A DNA stretch of 64,000 nucleotides, from contig JBEEGH010000019.1 of the NCBI GenBank assembly GCA_041166745.1, forward strand, positions 124,001-188,000. Reading direction: 5' to 3'. The notes beneath the pieces were generated by a model. The model made no database searches, was not told where the DNA came from, and saw nothing but the letters and a program-made list of their open reading frames with translations. Positions 34,205-42,495 of the stretch are shown here, in pieces; within the stretch, counting starts at the first letter, position 1; each line of letters starts with the position of its first letter. Source of the stretch: DASUCS01 sp041166745. Its GTDB lineage: Bacteria > Actinomycetota > Acidimicrobiia > Acidimicrobiales > JACDCH01. Position numbers and translations under genes: made by a program.

Positions 34205-34735
34205 CTACCTTCCCCGAGCGGAGCGGAGCACTCGCCCGACATCGAGGAGATGATGCTCGGCTTCGTGCACGGTGTGCTGCACGACCCACGTCAGCGGCCG
34301 CTCGGCCTTCTCTGGGTAGAAGTACGTCATCGTGCGGGCGAAGCCGGCGTCGTCGATCGCCTCGACATCGTCTGCGATCGCCGCAGCGGCCGCCGCCACC
34401 TCCTCGGCTACCGCCGCCGGATCCTGTTCGTTGTACCGCTGTTCGATCGCCCGCTCGTTCCGCCGCATCGATTCCGGCGTAAACCCGTCTTCCACCAGCG
34501 CGCGCTGGAGGCGGGCGGTCTGGATCTGAAGCACATCGCGGACATGGCAGGCGTACTCCAACGCCGACCAGGTGTCCTCGAGTGGATGGGCGCGTAACAA
34601 CGCGTCGAGGTCTTCGCCCTTCAGGCCGCGCGTCAGCGGGATTCGATACCGCTTCCCGAACGCGCGCAATGCGTCCGGCGCGTCGCGCATCGCGAGCGAG
34701 TCATACGAGAACCCGCACTCGGCGCAGTCTCTCAG
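34205..34735 (-). CDS. DinB-family protein with N-terminal Cys-x2-Cys motif
   Basis: A DinB-fold protein, 176 aa if started at CTG 34735. H-V-R-D-V after E-Y-A-C and H-T-V-H-E-A-E-H-H provide the likely metal ligands. The first ATG (34690) would omit the encoded D-C-A-E-C-G-F-S-Y-D segment, which matches the C-P-E-C-G-F-D-Y opening common in actinobacterial relatives. No ATG/GTG/TTG lies in frame upstream near it. CTG 34735 overlaps the upstream GTPase stop (CTGA) and has AAGGA a few bases ahead, so I choose it. Enzymatic role unknown. Confidence 0.75.
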   Translation of the reverse strand: MRDCAECGFSYDSLAMRDAPDALRAFGKRYRIPLTRGLKGEDLDALLRAHPLEDTWSALEYACHVRDVLQIQTARLQRALVEDGFTPESMRRNERAIEQRYNEQDPAAVAEEVAAAAAAIADDVEAIDDAGFARTMTYFYPEKAERPLTWVVQHTVHEAEHHLLDVGRVLRSARGR

Positions 34736-36801
34736 TCTTGTTCCTTGGTCTCGCGCTTGACCTTGTCGACGAGATGCGACGGCAGGACGTCGTAGTGGTC
34801 GTGGGTGGCTTGGAAGCGGCCGCGGCCACCCGTGAGTGACCGGAGGTCGATGGCGTAGCGCATGATCTCGGATGTCGGCACGAGCGCGGACACGGTCTGT
34901 TCGCCGTCGCCCACCGTCTCGGTGCCCTGCACCCGTCCGCGGCGAGCGTTGAGGTCACCCATCACATCGCCCTGGTACTCGATCGGCACGGTGACCTCGA
35001 GTAGGGAGACCGGCTCGAGCAAGACCGGGTCGGCCTTGGCCATGGCTTCTCGAATTGCGACGCGACCGGCGATCTTGAACGCCATTTCCGACGAGTCGAC
35101 GGCATGTTGCTTGCCGTCGATCAGCTCGACCTTGATGTCGACGATCGGGTGGCCGTAGACACCGCCGTGCGACATCGTCTCCTCGATGCCCTTTTGTACG
35201 GCAGGGATGTACGGCTTGGCAATCGAGCCGCCGACGATCTTGTCGACGAACTCGAATCCTCCACCGCGGGGCATGGGTTCGACGTTGATGAAGCACACGC
35301 CGTACTGACCGTGCCCGCCTGACTGCTTCTTGTGCTTGCCTTCGACGTTGGCGGCACTGCCGTTGATCGTCTCGCGGTAGGCCACGCGCACGTCTTCGGT
35401 GTCGACGTCGACGCCGAACTTCCGCGCAAGCTTCTCGAGCGTGATCTGCAGATGCGTCTCGCCCGTTCCCCGCAACAGGGTCTGGTGCGTCTCCTCGTTG
35501 CGGTCGACGACGAGCGCTGGATCTTCTTCTTGAAGTCGGTGGAGCGCGTTGGCCAGTTTGTCCTCGTCGGCGGCCGTTCGAGCGAGGATCGCGGTGGCGA
35601 GCACCGGCGGCGGGCTGGTGATCGGCGGGACGGTGACCGGCTTGCCTTTCGGCGCCAGCGTGTCGCCCGTGGTCGTTGCGGAGAGCTTGGCGACCGCGGC
35701 GATGTCTCCGGCAGGCACCTCGGTGACCTGGTCTTGTTCCTTGCCCCGCAGTGTGAACAGGCCGTGGAGACGCTCGTCGGTTCCGGAGTGGGTGTTGAAC
35801 AGGTGGTCGTCGGGCCGGATCGTTCCTGACAGCACTTTGAAGAGCGAGATGCGGCCGACGTACGGGTCGGCGATCGTCTTGAACACGACCGCGAGCGGGT
35901 CTCCATCAGGGTCTGGGTTCACGTCGACGGTCGTGTCTCCGGCGGTGACCGTGACAGCGGGACGGTCACCGGGAGCGGGACCGATCTCACAGATGAAATC
36001 GGCCAGACGATCGATGGCGACATCGTTCGTGGCCGATCCCACGGTCACCGGAAACACGGACGCCTCCGCGACGCCCTTCGCCAAGGTGTGTTCGAGTTCC
36101 TCGACAGAGATCGAGTCGCCGCCGAGGTAGCGCTCGAGCAGCTCGTCGTCGGCGACGACGATCCCCTCGACGAGGTTGTCGTGCACCTGGTGCTCGAGCT
36201 CCGCCAAGTCGTCGGGCACATCGCCGTGGGTGACGTTGCCGCCGTCGTAGAGATACGCGGAGTCGGTGAGCAGATCGGCCACCCCGTGAAAGTCGGCCTC
36301 CTCGCCGATGGGCAACTCGAGCGGAGCGACACCGGCGCCGAACCGGTCGCGCAGCTGGTCGAGCGTGCGCTCGAAGCTGGCGCGCTCACGGTCGAGCTTG
36401 TTGACGAAGATCATGCGGGGCACGTCGAGCTGGCTGGCGATCTTCCACGCCGCGTACGTCTGGACCTCGACGCCCTCGACCGCGCTCACCACGAAGATGG
36501 CCAGGTCGGCGACTCGCAGCGCGGCTTCCACGTCGCCGATGAAGTCGGCGTAGCCCGGGCAGTCGATCAGGTTGATCTTGTGGTCTTTCCACTCGAATGG
36601 CGCCAGAGCGAGGGACAGCGACAGGTTGCGCTTCTGCTCCTCGGGGTCGAAGTCCGTGACGGTGGTGCCGTCTTCCACACGACCCATCCGGTTGATCGCG
36701 CCCGCTTTGTGAAGCAAGGCTTCGGCGAGCGTCGTCTTCCCCGACCCGCCGTGGCCCACTAGTGCGACGTTGCGGATCTTCTCGGGCGGAAAGCGCTTCA
36801 C
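34732..36801 (-). CDS. EF-G-like translational GTPase (FusA2 type)
   Basis: A 689-aa GTPase with all five EF-G domains. P-loop G-H-G-G-S-G-K-T (16-23), D80-C-P-G-Y84 instead of the EF-G D-T-P-G-H, and N134-K-L-D137. The histidine that drives GTP hydrolysis on the ribosome in EF-G is Tyr84 here, a mark of the EF-G-like (FusA2) paralogues rather than the elongation factor itself. Precise role in vivo is unsettled. The canonical fusA lies elsewhere. GTG start; coupled to the DinB gene downstream. Confidence 0.9.
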   Translation of the reverse strand: MKRFPPEKIRNVALVGHGGSGKTTLAEALLHKAGAINRMGRVEDGTTVTDFDPEEQKRNLSLSLALAPFEWKDHKINLIDCPGYADFIGDVEAALRVADLAIFVVSAVEGVEVQTYAAWKIASQLDVPRMIFVNKLDRERASFERTLDQLRDRFGAGVAPLELPIGEEADFHGVADLLTDSAYLYDGGNVTHGDVPDDLAELEHQVHDNLVEGIVVADDELLERYLGGDSISVEELEHTLAKGVAEASVFPVTVGSATNDVAIDRLADFICEIGPAPGDRPAVTVTAGDTTVDVNPDPDGDPLAVVFKTIADPYVGRISLFKVLSGTIRPDDHLFNTHSGTDERLHGLFTLRGKEQDQVTEVPAGDIAAVAKLSATTTGDTLAPKGKPVTVPPITSPPPVLATAILARTAADEDKLANALHRLQEEDPALVVDRNEETHQTLLRGTGETHLQITLEKLARKFGVDVDTEDVRVAYRETINGSAANVEGKHKKQSGGHGQYGVCFINVEPMPRGGGFEFVDKIVGGSIAKPYIPAVQKGIEETMSHGGVYGHPIVDIKVELIDGKQHAVDSSEMAFKIAGRVAIREAMAKADPVLLEPVSLLEVTVPIEYQGDVMGDLNARRGRVQGTETVGDGEQTVSALVPTSEIMRYAIDLRSLTGGRGRFQATHDHYDVLPSHLVDKVKRETKEQD

Positions 36802-36931
36802 GGAACCCCCGGTCAGTCGTTGACGTGGCTCGTGACACTAGTGCCGTATGGGATCTCGCTCGCCGGGAAGACCCGCTGGTAGCGTTTGCAAGAGTTCGCA
36901 CGCCTCCCGTGCCCCTCGTTGGAGTCAATGC

Positions 36932-37633
36932 ATGTTCGACAAGCGCCTCCGTCCGAGCGTGGAGCAGAAGCTCCGCCCGGTCGGCGCCAACCTCCGCAAG
37001 AGCGGCATCACCGCCGACCACCTCACGTTGCTCGGGATGTTGATGGCGGTCGGCGCCTCCGTGGCCATCGCCAACGGAGCGCTGCGGGCCGGCTTCTTGT
37101 TGCTGATCTTGACCGCGGTGCCCGACGTGCTCGATGGCGCGGTGGCCAAGGCTTCCGGAACGGCCTCGCCCCGGGGGGCCTTCTTCGATTCCGTCGCTGA
37201 CCGCGTCACCGACGCGCTGCTGCTCGGCGGCGTCGCCTGGTATCTCGAGGATGCACACGGCGGTCACCTCGCGGTGCTTGCGCTCGCGGTGCTGGGGATG
37301 ACGATGCTCATCTCCTACGAGCGGGCGAAGGCCGAGTCGCTGGGGTTCGACGCCCGAGGCGGACTGATGGAGCGTGCCGAGCGCATCATCGCCCTCGGTA
37401 TGGGATTGCTGTTCGAAGGACTGCTCATACCGGTGTTGTGGCTGATGCTCGTGCTCACCGCCTTCACCGCCGTGCAGCGCTTCCTCCGCGTGTGGGGCCA
37501 AGCGACACCCAGTCGCGCTCGTCAGACGCCGGCATGGCGGTCACGACGAGTCACGCGGCCGTCGAGTGAACGCACCCGCATGCGGCGTGACCGCTGGGCC
37601 GCGGCGCGAGAAGCTCGCCGCCGCACCCGCTGA
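36932..37633 (+). CDS. pgsA: Phosphatidylinositol phosphate synthase (CDP-alcohol phosphatidyltransferase)
   Basis: A 233-aa membrane enzyme joining CDP-diacylglycerol and inositol phosphate. The CDP-alcohol signature is D65-x2-D68-G69-x2-A72-K73-x8-G82-x3-D86-x3-D90, complete except that the usual Arg after Ala is Lys. About six transmembrane helices. ATG 36932 has GGAG 7 nt upstream; the frame is open to 36848. It begins the PIM block, as in mycobacteria (pgsA1-patA-pimA). The C-terminal tail is very Arg-rich. Confidence 0.9.
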   Translation: MFDKRLRPSVEQKLRPVGANLRKSGITADHLTLLGMLMAVGASVAIANGALRAGFLLLILTAVPDVLDGAVAKASGTASPRGAFFDSVADRVTDALLLGGVAWYLEDAHGGHLAVLALAVLGMTMLISYERAKAESLGFDARGGLMERAERIIALGMGLLFEGLLIPVLWLMLVLTAFTAVQRFLRVWGQATPSRARQTPAWRSRRVTRPSSERTRMRRDRWAAAREARRRTR

Positions 37634-37655
37634 TCCGTCACCTTCGGGCGATCGC

Positions 37656-38555
37656 GTGAATCGGGCGATGGCCGTGTTCAAGGTCGGGAGCGCGATCGCA
37701 CGCGCCATGCCGCCGTTCGTCGCGGAGGGTGCGGCGCGCGTCGCCGGCGTCGGGGCCGCGCACACGTCGCCCGAACGGCGGGCGCAGGTGGAACGGAACC
37801 TGCGTCGTGTGTACGGCCCTGCGTTCGGAGGTCTTGCCCTGCGTCGGGCGGTCGACAAGACCTTCGTGTCGTACGCGCGCTACTGGGCCGAGTCCTTCCG
37901 GCTTCCCGGCACCAGTCCGGCCGTGCTCGATGCGGGCATGGAACACGAGGGAATCGAGTACCTCGATGCCGCGCTCGCAGAGGGCCGCGGCGCGGTGCTC
38001 GCGATTCCGCACCTCGGTGGCTGGGAATGGGCCGGCTTCTGGGAGGCGGCCGTACGCAAACACCCCATCACCGTGGTCGTCGAGATGCTCGACCCGCCGG
38101 AACTGTTCGAGTGGTTCGTGGACATGAGGCGCTCGTTCGGCATGAACGTCGTACCCCTCGGTCCCGCGGCAGGGGGAGAGGTGGTGCGCGCCTTGAAGGC
38201 GAACCACGTGGTGTGTCTCCTCTGCGACCGCGACATCGCCGGTGGGGGAGTCGAGGTGGAGTTCTTCGGTGAGCGCACACGGCTGCCGGCGGGGCCGGCA
38301 ACGCTCGCGTTGCGAAGTGGCGCACCACTGATCCCGACCGCGGCGTACTTCCGCGGGCGCGGACATCTCGGCGTCTGCCGTCCGCCGGTACCGCTCGAAC
38401 GCCAAGGGCGGCTGCGCGACGACGTCGCGCGCGTCACCCAGCTGGTTGCCTACGAGCTCGAAGCGCTGATACGGGCGGCGCCGGAGCAGTGGCACCTGAT
38501 GCAGCCCAACTGGCCCAGCGACTACGAAGCGGTCGAGAGAGGCGCAGTACCGTGA
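37656..38555 (+). CDS. patA: PIM acyltransferase (PatA-like, LpxL superfamily)
   Basis: A 299-aa acyltransferase of the lauroyl/myristoyl family. The catalytic H-x4-E is P-H-L-G-G-W-E-W. L-L-C-D-R-D-I-A-G-G-G-V follows, as in the family. Position between pgsA and pimA matches mycobacterial PatA (Rv2611c), which acylates phosphatidylinositol mannosides at the inner face of the membrane. GTG 37656 (after the pgsA stop) and ATG 37668 are both possible starts; ATG 37566 would overlap pgsA by 68 nt. Confidence 0.88.
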   Translation: MNRAMAVFKVGSAIARAMPPFVAEGAARVAGVGAAHTSPERRAQVERNLRRVYGPAFGGLALRRAVDKTFVSYARYWAESFRLPGTSPAVLDAGMEHEGIEYLDAALAEGRGAVLAIPHLGGWEWAGFWEAAVRKHPITVVVEMLDPPELFEWFVDMRRSFGMNVVPLGPAAGGEVVRALKANHVVCLLCDRDIAGGGVEVEFFGERTRLPAGPATLALRSGAPLIPTAAYFRGRGHLGVCRPPVPLERQGRLRDDVARVTQLVAYELEALIRAAPEQWHLMQPNWPSDYEAVERGAVP

Positions 38556-39628
38556 GCAACATGCGAGTAGGGCTTGTGTGCCCCTACAGCCTCACGACGC
38601 CCGGCGGTGTGCAGGGCCAGGTGCTCGGCTTGGCGCGCTCGCTCCGCAACCTTGGGCACGACGCACGCGTGCTGGGCCCGTGCGATGGGCCACCACCTGA
38701 TGGCGGGGTCACGCCGCTCGGACGTTCGGTGCCGACGGCCGCCAACGGCTCCGTGGCGCCGATCGCTCCCGACCCTTCGGCCCAGCTGCGCACGATCAGA
38801 GCGCTGCGCGACGAGAACTTCGATGTGCTGCACCTCCACGAACCGCTCGTACCCGGCCCCTGCATGACGTCGATCCTGTTCCGCAACGCGCCGATCATCG
38901 GAACGTTCCATGCCGCCGGCGGTAGCGCCGCATACCGGTATCTCAACCGCGGCGTGCGCTGGCTGGCGCGCCGGCTCGATCACCGCTGCGCCGTCTCGGC
39001 TGATGCTCGGCAGATGGCCCATGATGCGCTCGGCGGTGAGTACACGCTGCTGTTCAACGGCATCGAGGTGGACCGATTCGCGAAAGCGTCACCGTGGCCG
39101 ACCGACGGTCCGACGATCTTCTTCGTTGGCCGTCACGAACCGCGCAAGGGCCTGGCAGTGCTCCTCGAGGCGATGCGATCCCTTCCACGCGACGCCCACC
39201 TGTGGGTCGCCGGAGACGGTCCGGAGACCGCGGCGCTGCAGGCGTCGTTCCGAGACGATGCTCGCATCGAGTGGCTCGGACGCATCGACGACGAGGAGAA
39301 GGCATCGCGGCTGCGGGGCGCGGATGTCTTCTGTGCGCCATCGCTTCGTGGCGAGTCGTTCGGAGTGGTGCTCCTCGAGGGAATGGCGGCACAGACACCC
39401 GTCGTCGCGAGCAATCTGCCGGGCTACCACAACGTCGCGCGAGCCGGCGCGGATGCGATCCTGGTGCCGCCCGGCGACGTCGACGCGCTGTCGCACGCTC
39501 TGGCGAAGGTTCTCGAGAACCCGACGTGCGCGGAGCGCCTGATCGCCTCCGGCCAGCAACGAGCGGAGGAATTCTCGATGGACAACCTCGCGGCCCGGTA
39601 CGGGGAGTTGTACCAAGCGATCGCTTGA
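38552..39628 (+). CDS. pimA: Phosphatidylinositol mannosyltransferase PimA
   Basis: A 358-aa GT4 enzyme that adds the first mannose from GDP-mannose to phosphatidylinositol. It starts M-R-V-G-L-V-C-P-Y-S-L-T-T-P-G-G-V-Q, the well-conserved PimA opening. The donor site contains F-V-G-R-H-E-P-R-K-G, and E-S-F-G-V-V-L-L-E-G-M-A carries the E-x7-E motif. GTG 38552 overlaps the patA stop in GTGA; ATG 38561 is a possible second start. Last gene before a strong hairpin. Confidence 0.94.
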   Translation: MSNMRVGLVCPYSLTTPGGVQGQVLGLARSLRNLGHDARVLGPCDGPPPDGGVTPLGRSVPTAANGSVAPIAPDPSAQLRTIRALRDENFDVLHLHEPLVPGPCMTSILFRNAPIIGTFHAAGGSAAYRYLNRGVRWLARRLDHRCAVSADARQMAHDALGGEYTLLFNGIEVDRFAKASPWPTDGPTIFFVGRHEPRKGLAVLLEAMRSLPRDAHLWVAGDGPETAALQASFRDDARIEWLGRIDDEEKASRLRGADVFCAPSLRGESFGVVLLEGMAAQTPVVASNLPGYHNVARAGADAILVPPGDVDALSHALAKVLENPTCAERLIASGQQRAEEFSMDNLAARYGELYQAIA

Positions 39629-39634
39629 AAACGA

Positions 39635-39669
39635 ACGAAGGGGCCCCGCTGGAGATCGGGCCCCTTCGT
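39635..39669 (+). terminator. Strong hairpin terminator after pimA
   Basis: A 12-bp perfect stem (39635-39646 with 39658-39669: ACGAAGGGGCCC pairs with GGGCCCCTTCGT) with an 11-nt loop, starting 7 nt after the pimA stop. An A-rich stretch precedes it. The following bases (CCTTACG) are not U-rich, so it is either a non-classical terminator or a 3'-end stabiliser. It closes the pgsA-patA-pimA operon. Confidence 0.75.
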
Positions 39670-39890
39670 CCTTACGCCCCCGTTGTTGCAAGAGTGCTGT
39701 GACGATCTGGTGTGTCGAATGCTGCGACGTACTGCTTGTTGTGCGTCTGTGCTGCGTCGCGGTGGCTGTGTCCACTTTGCGGCAATCTCGGTCGCAGCGC
39801 CATGGCCCGCAAGGACCCTTTCCGATAGCCAATTGGTACTAGTCACCGCCTGATCAAGGGCCTGGGATGGCAGCCGGTACCATGCCCGTC
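39670..39890. other. Atypical 220-nt intergenic stretch before lemA
   Basis: Unusually long for this window and richer in G/T runs and A/T than its flanks. No coding frame is convincing. A short minus-strand frame reads G-H-S-H-R-D-A-A-Q-T-H-N-K-Q-Y, loosely like the end of a tyrosine recombinase, but no other integrase part exists. The right end holds TACCAT (39878-39883), 7 nt before GTG 39891, a plausible -10 for lemA. It could hold a small RNA or a decayed element; I see nothing decisive. Confidence 0.35.
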
Positions 39891-40487
39891 GTGCTCGTAC
39901 TCATCATCCTCTTGGTGATCGTGGTGCTGCTGGTCCTGTTCGTGATCGGCGCATTCAACGGTCTGGTCAAGCTGCGCAACCGGGTGGACAACGCCTGGGC
40001 GCAGATCGACGTTCAGCTCAAGCGGCGCTACGACCTGATCCCGAACCTCGTCGAGACCGTGAAGGGCTACGCCGCCCACGAGCGTCAGACGCTCGAGGCC
40101 GTGATCCAGGCCCGCAACATGGCGATGAGCGCGCAAGGCCCGGCACAACAGGCCCAGGCCGAGAACATGATCTCCGGGGCGTTGAAGTCGCTCTTCGCAC
40201 TGTCCGAGGCCTATCCCGACCTGAAGGCGAACCAGAACTTCTTGAACTTGCAGGAGGAGCTGACCGGCACCGAAGGGCGTATCGCGTACGCGCGGCAGTT
40301 CTACAACGACACTGTTCAGCGCTACAACACCAAGATCCAGACGTTCCCGACGGTGGTGCTCGCCGGGATGTTCCACTTCACGCAGCGCGAGTACTTCGAG
40401 GTCGAGGACACCGCCCGCGACGCCGTTCGCGTCTCGTTCGACACCACGCCGGCTGCGCCCCCCGTGCCGCCGCAGCCGCAGCCGTAA
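39891..40487 (+). CDS. lemA: LemA family protein
   Basis: A 198-aa protein with one N-terminal transmembrane helix (V-L-V-L-I-I-L-L-V-I-V-V-L-L-V-L-F-V) and a helical body starting N-G-L-V-K-L-R-N-R-V-D-N-A-W-A-Q-I-D-V-Q-L-K-R-R-Y-D, split here by reading each motif separately: N-R-V-x-N-A-W-x-Q-I-D and L-K-R-R-Y-D-L-I-P-N-L-V. Function in bacteria is unclear; it is commonly paired with the HtpX/M48 protease, as here. GTG 39891 is favoured by the TACCAT box 7 nt upstream; ATG 39867 and ATG 39882 are in-frame alternatives. Confidence 0.92.
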   Translation: MLVLIILLVIVVLLVLFVIGAFNGLVKLRNRVDNAWAQIDVQLKRRYDLIPNLVETVKGYAAHERQTLEAVIQARNMAMSAQGPAQQAQAENMISGALKSLFALSEAYPDLKANQNFLNLQEELTGTEGRIAYARQFYNDTVQRYNTKIQTFPTVVLAGMFHFTQREYFEVEDTARDAVRVSFDTTPAAPPVPPQPQP

Positions 40488-40503
40488 CTCCGGGTCATTC
40501 GCT

Positions 40504-41412
40504 CTGTACGACCAGGTTGCTTCCAACAAGCGGCGCTCCGTACTGCTCATCGCGGCCTTCGTCGTGTTGGCCGTGCTGGTCGCCATCGCGCTGAACTTCA
40601 TCCTGCGGTTCGGCGTCGTCGGCGTCGTGATCGCATTCGTGATCGCCATCGGGCTCTCGGCTGTGTCGTACTGGAAGTCCGATGCGGTGGCCCTGCGGAT
40701 GAGCCGAGCGCGCCCCGCGGATCCCGTCGAGTTCGCCCGTCTCCACAACGTCGTCGAGGGGCTGTGCATCGCAGCGGGGCTGCCGAAGCCCCGCGTCTAC
40801 ATCGTGGACGACGACGCCCCGAACGCGTTCGCCACCGGACGCGATCCGAAGCACGCCGCAATCGCCGTGACCACAGGACTGCTCGACAAGATGAACCGGG
40901 TCGAGCTCGAGGGCGTCCTCGCGCACGAGCTCAGTCACATCAAGAACTACGACATTCTGGTCTCGACCATCGCGGTGACACTCGTCGGCTTCATCGCGAT
41001 CATGTCGGACATCGGCATCCGTACCCTCTGGTGGGGCGGAGGTCGTAGCCGTGACGACAACGACCGCGGTGGTGGGGCAGGAGCCATTCTCGCAATCGCG
41101 GGATTTGCGTTGCTCATCCTCGCCCCACTGATCGCGCAGCTGATGCAATTCGCGGTGAGCCGGCGGCGCGAGTCGCTCGCCGACATCTCTGGTGTCGAGC
41201 TCACGCGCTATCCACCGGGCCTGATCTCCGCGTTGGAGAAGCTGCGTGATGACGAGACGGTCGTGCACGCCCATTCGCGGGCGACTGCGCATCTGTGGAT
41301 CGAGCAGCCGATGCCGACCTCGCGTGAAGAGGGAAAGCTCTCGCGGCTCAACCGCCTCTTCGACACCCACCCACCACTCGACGACCGCATTGCCGCACTC
41401 CGGGAGCTTTGA
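40504..41412 (+). CDS. htpX: HtpX-like M48 membrane metalloprotease
   Basis: A 302-aa zinc protease of the inner membrane. H-E-L-S-H is the H-E-x2-H zinc site, with the third ligand Glu in R-R-R-E-S-L-A-D; transmembrane helices flank it. The N-terminal Y-D-Q-V-A-S-N-K-R-R-S-V-L-L, typical of HtpX, is encoded before the first GTG (40564). No ATG/GTG/TTG lies between the lemA stop and that segment, so CTG 40504 is the likely start. Quality control of membrane proteins is the known role. Follows lemA after 16 nt. Confidence 0.9.
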   Translation: MYDQVASNKRRSVLLIAAFVVLAVLVAIALNFILRFGVVGVVIAFVIAIGLSAVSYWKSDAVALRMSRARPADPVEFARLHNVVEGLCIAAGLPKPRVYIVDDDAPNAFATGRDPKHAAIAVTTGLLDKMNRVELEGVLAHELSHIKNYDILVSTIAVTLVGFIAIMSDIGIRTLWWGGGRSRDDNDRGGGAGAILAIAGFALLILAPLIAQLMQFAVSRRRESLADISGVELTRYPPGLISALEKLRDDETVVHAHSRATAHLWIEQPMPTSREEGKLSRLNRLFDTHPPLDDRIAALREL

Positions 41413-41415
41413 TTG

Positions 41416-42465
41416 ATGATTCGCCGCTCATTGGTTGTTCTCGTCGCGCTCGGGCTGTTGGCCGGCTGCGGCGGTGGGAGCAAGAAGGCCGCCTCCACGA
41501 CGACCACCACTTCACTCGTGACGACGACGACGGCGCCACCGCCGGTGTACCCGCTCACGGGTCTGCCCGCGACCGACCCGGCCACGCTCACGCGGCCCGC
41601 ACTCGTCGTCAAGATCGACAACGCCGACGGCGCCGGCTCGAACTCTGCGCGACCGCAGATCGGGCTCAACCAAGCCGATGTCGTCTACGAAGAGATGGTC
41701 GAGGGCAGCGTCACGCGGCTGGCCGCGGTGTTCCAGTCCGGCGACTCTGCTCCCGTCGGGCCGATCCGCTCGTTCCGGACGACCGACGTCGCCGTGTTCA
41801 CCCCGCTGCACAATCCGCTGTTTGCGTGGTCCGGGGCCAACGACGACTTCAGAGCGATCCTGCACGATTCAGCGCTCATCGACGTCGGCTACGACGCCCG
41901 CAGTGAGGTGTACGTGCGCAAGGGTCCTCACGTCGCGCCACACAACCTCTACTCGTCGACGCCGGAGCTGTACTCGTTCGCTCCGCCTGACGCCGTCCCG
42001 CCCCCCGCGTTGTTCGAGTACCGCAGCGCGTCCGAGGCCTTGTCGCCGTCCGCCGCTCCCGTCGGCTCGGTGCACATCGAGTTCGGCGGCGGCGCCGGCA
42101 GCGCGCCCGTCGACTGGTACTGGAACGGCATCAAGGGTGCTTTCGACCGTGACCAGAAGGGCTCACCGCACCTCGACGAAAGCGACGTGCAGGTCGCACC
42201 GCAGAATGTGATCATCGAGTTCGTCGATTACGTGAACACCGGCTACGTCGACCCCTCCGGAGCGCCGGTGCCCGAGGCGCAGCTCGTCGGCTCTGGCGAG
42301 TGCTGGGTGCTGACGAACGGAACGTTGACGAAGGGCACGTGGACGAAGCCGTCGATCGAGGCCGTCACCACGTACACCGACGCCGCGGGCGCACCGATCA
42401 AGCTGACGCCCGGCCGCACGTGGGTCGAACTGCCCCCTGGCGGCGGCGCGTCAATAACGGGCTGA
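41416..42465 (+). CDS. DUF3048 (YerB-like) lipoprotein
   Basis: A 349-aa exported lipoprotein. Signal peptide ending L-L-A-G-C (lipidated C18), a Gly/Lys and Thr-rich linker, then the DUF3048 domain: P-L-T-G-L-P, R-P-A-L-V-V-K-I-D-N, Q-I-G-L-N-Q-A-D-V-V-Y-E-E, and R-S-F-R-T-T-D. The C-terminal part ends with P-G-R-T-W-V-E-L. Function of the family is unknown. ATG 41416 is preferred over TTG 41413. It lies 3 nt after htpX and may be in the same operon. Confidence 0.88.
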   Translation: MIRRSLVVLVALGLLAGCGGGSKKAASTTTTTSLVTTTTAPPPVYPLTGLPATDPATLTRPALVVKIDNADGAGSNSARPQIGLNQADVVYEEMVEGSVTRLAAVFQSGDSAPVGPIRSFRTTDVAVFTPLHNPLFAWSGANDDFRAILHDSALIDVGYDARSEVYVRKGPHVAPHNLYSSTPELYSFAPPDAVPPPALFEYRSASEALSPSAAPVGSVHIEFGGGAGSAPVDWYWNGIKGAFDRDQKGSPHLDESDVQVAPQNVIIEFVDYVNTGYVDPSGAPVPEAQLVGSGECWVLTNGTLTKGTWTKPSIEAVTTYTDAAGAPIKLTPGRTWVELPPGGGASITG

Positions 42466-42483
42466 CTCTCACAGGGTGCCCTT

Positions 42484-42489
42484 TAGGAT
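42484..42489 (+). promoter_or_regulatory. Putative -10 box of a leaderless promoter (pdxS)
   Basis: TAGGAT, 6 nt before ATG 42496. CTGACT at 42462-42467 is a fair -35 with a 16-nt spacer. No Shine-Dalgarno fits. Confidence 0.5.
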
Positions 42490-42495
42490 GTCCGG

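Noticed and set aside
39712..39846. Possible C-terminal remnant of a tyrosine recombinase (G-H-S ... Q-Y) on the minus strand
   Set aside because: The His-to-Tyr spacing is off, no other integrase part is present, and no attachment-site repeat or tRNA is nearby.
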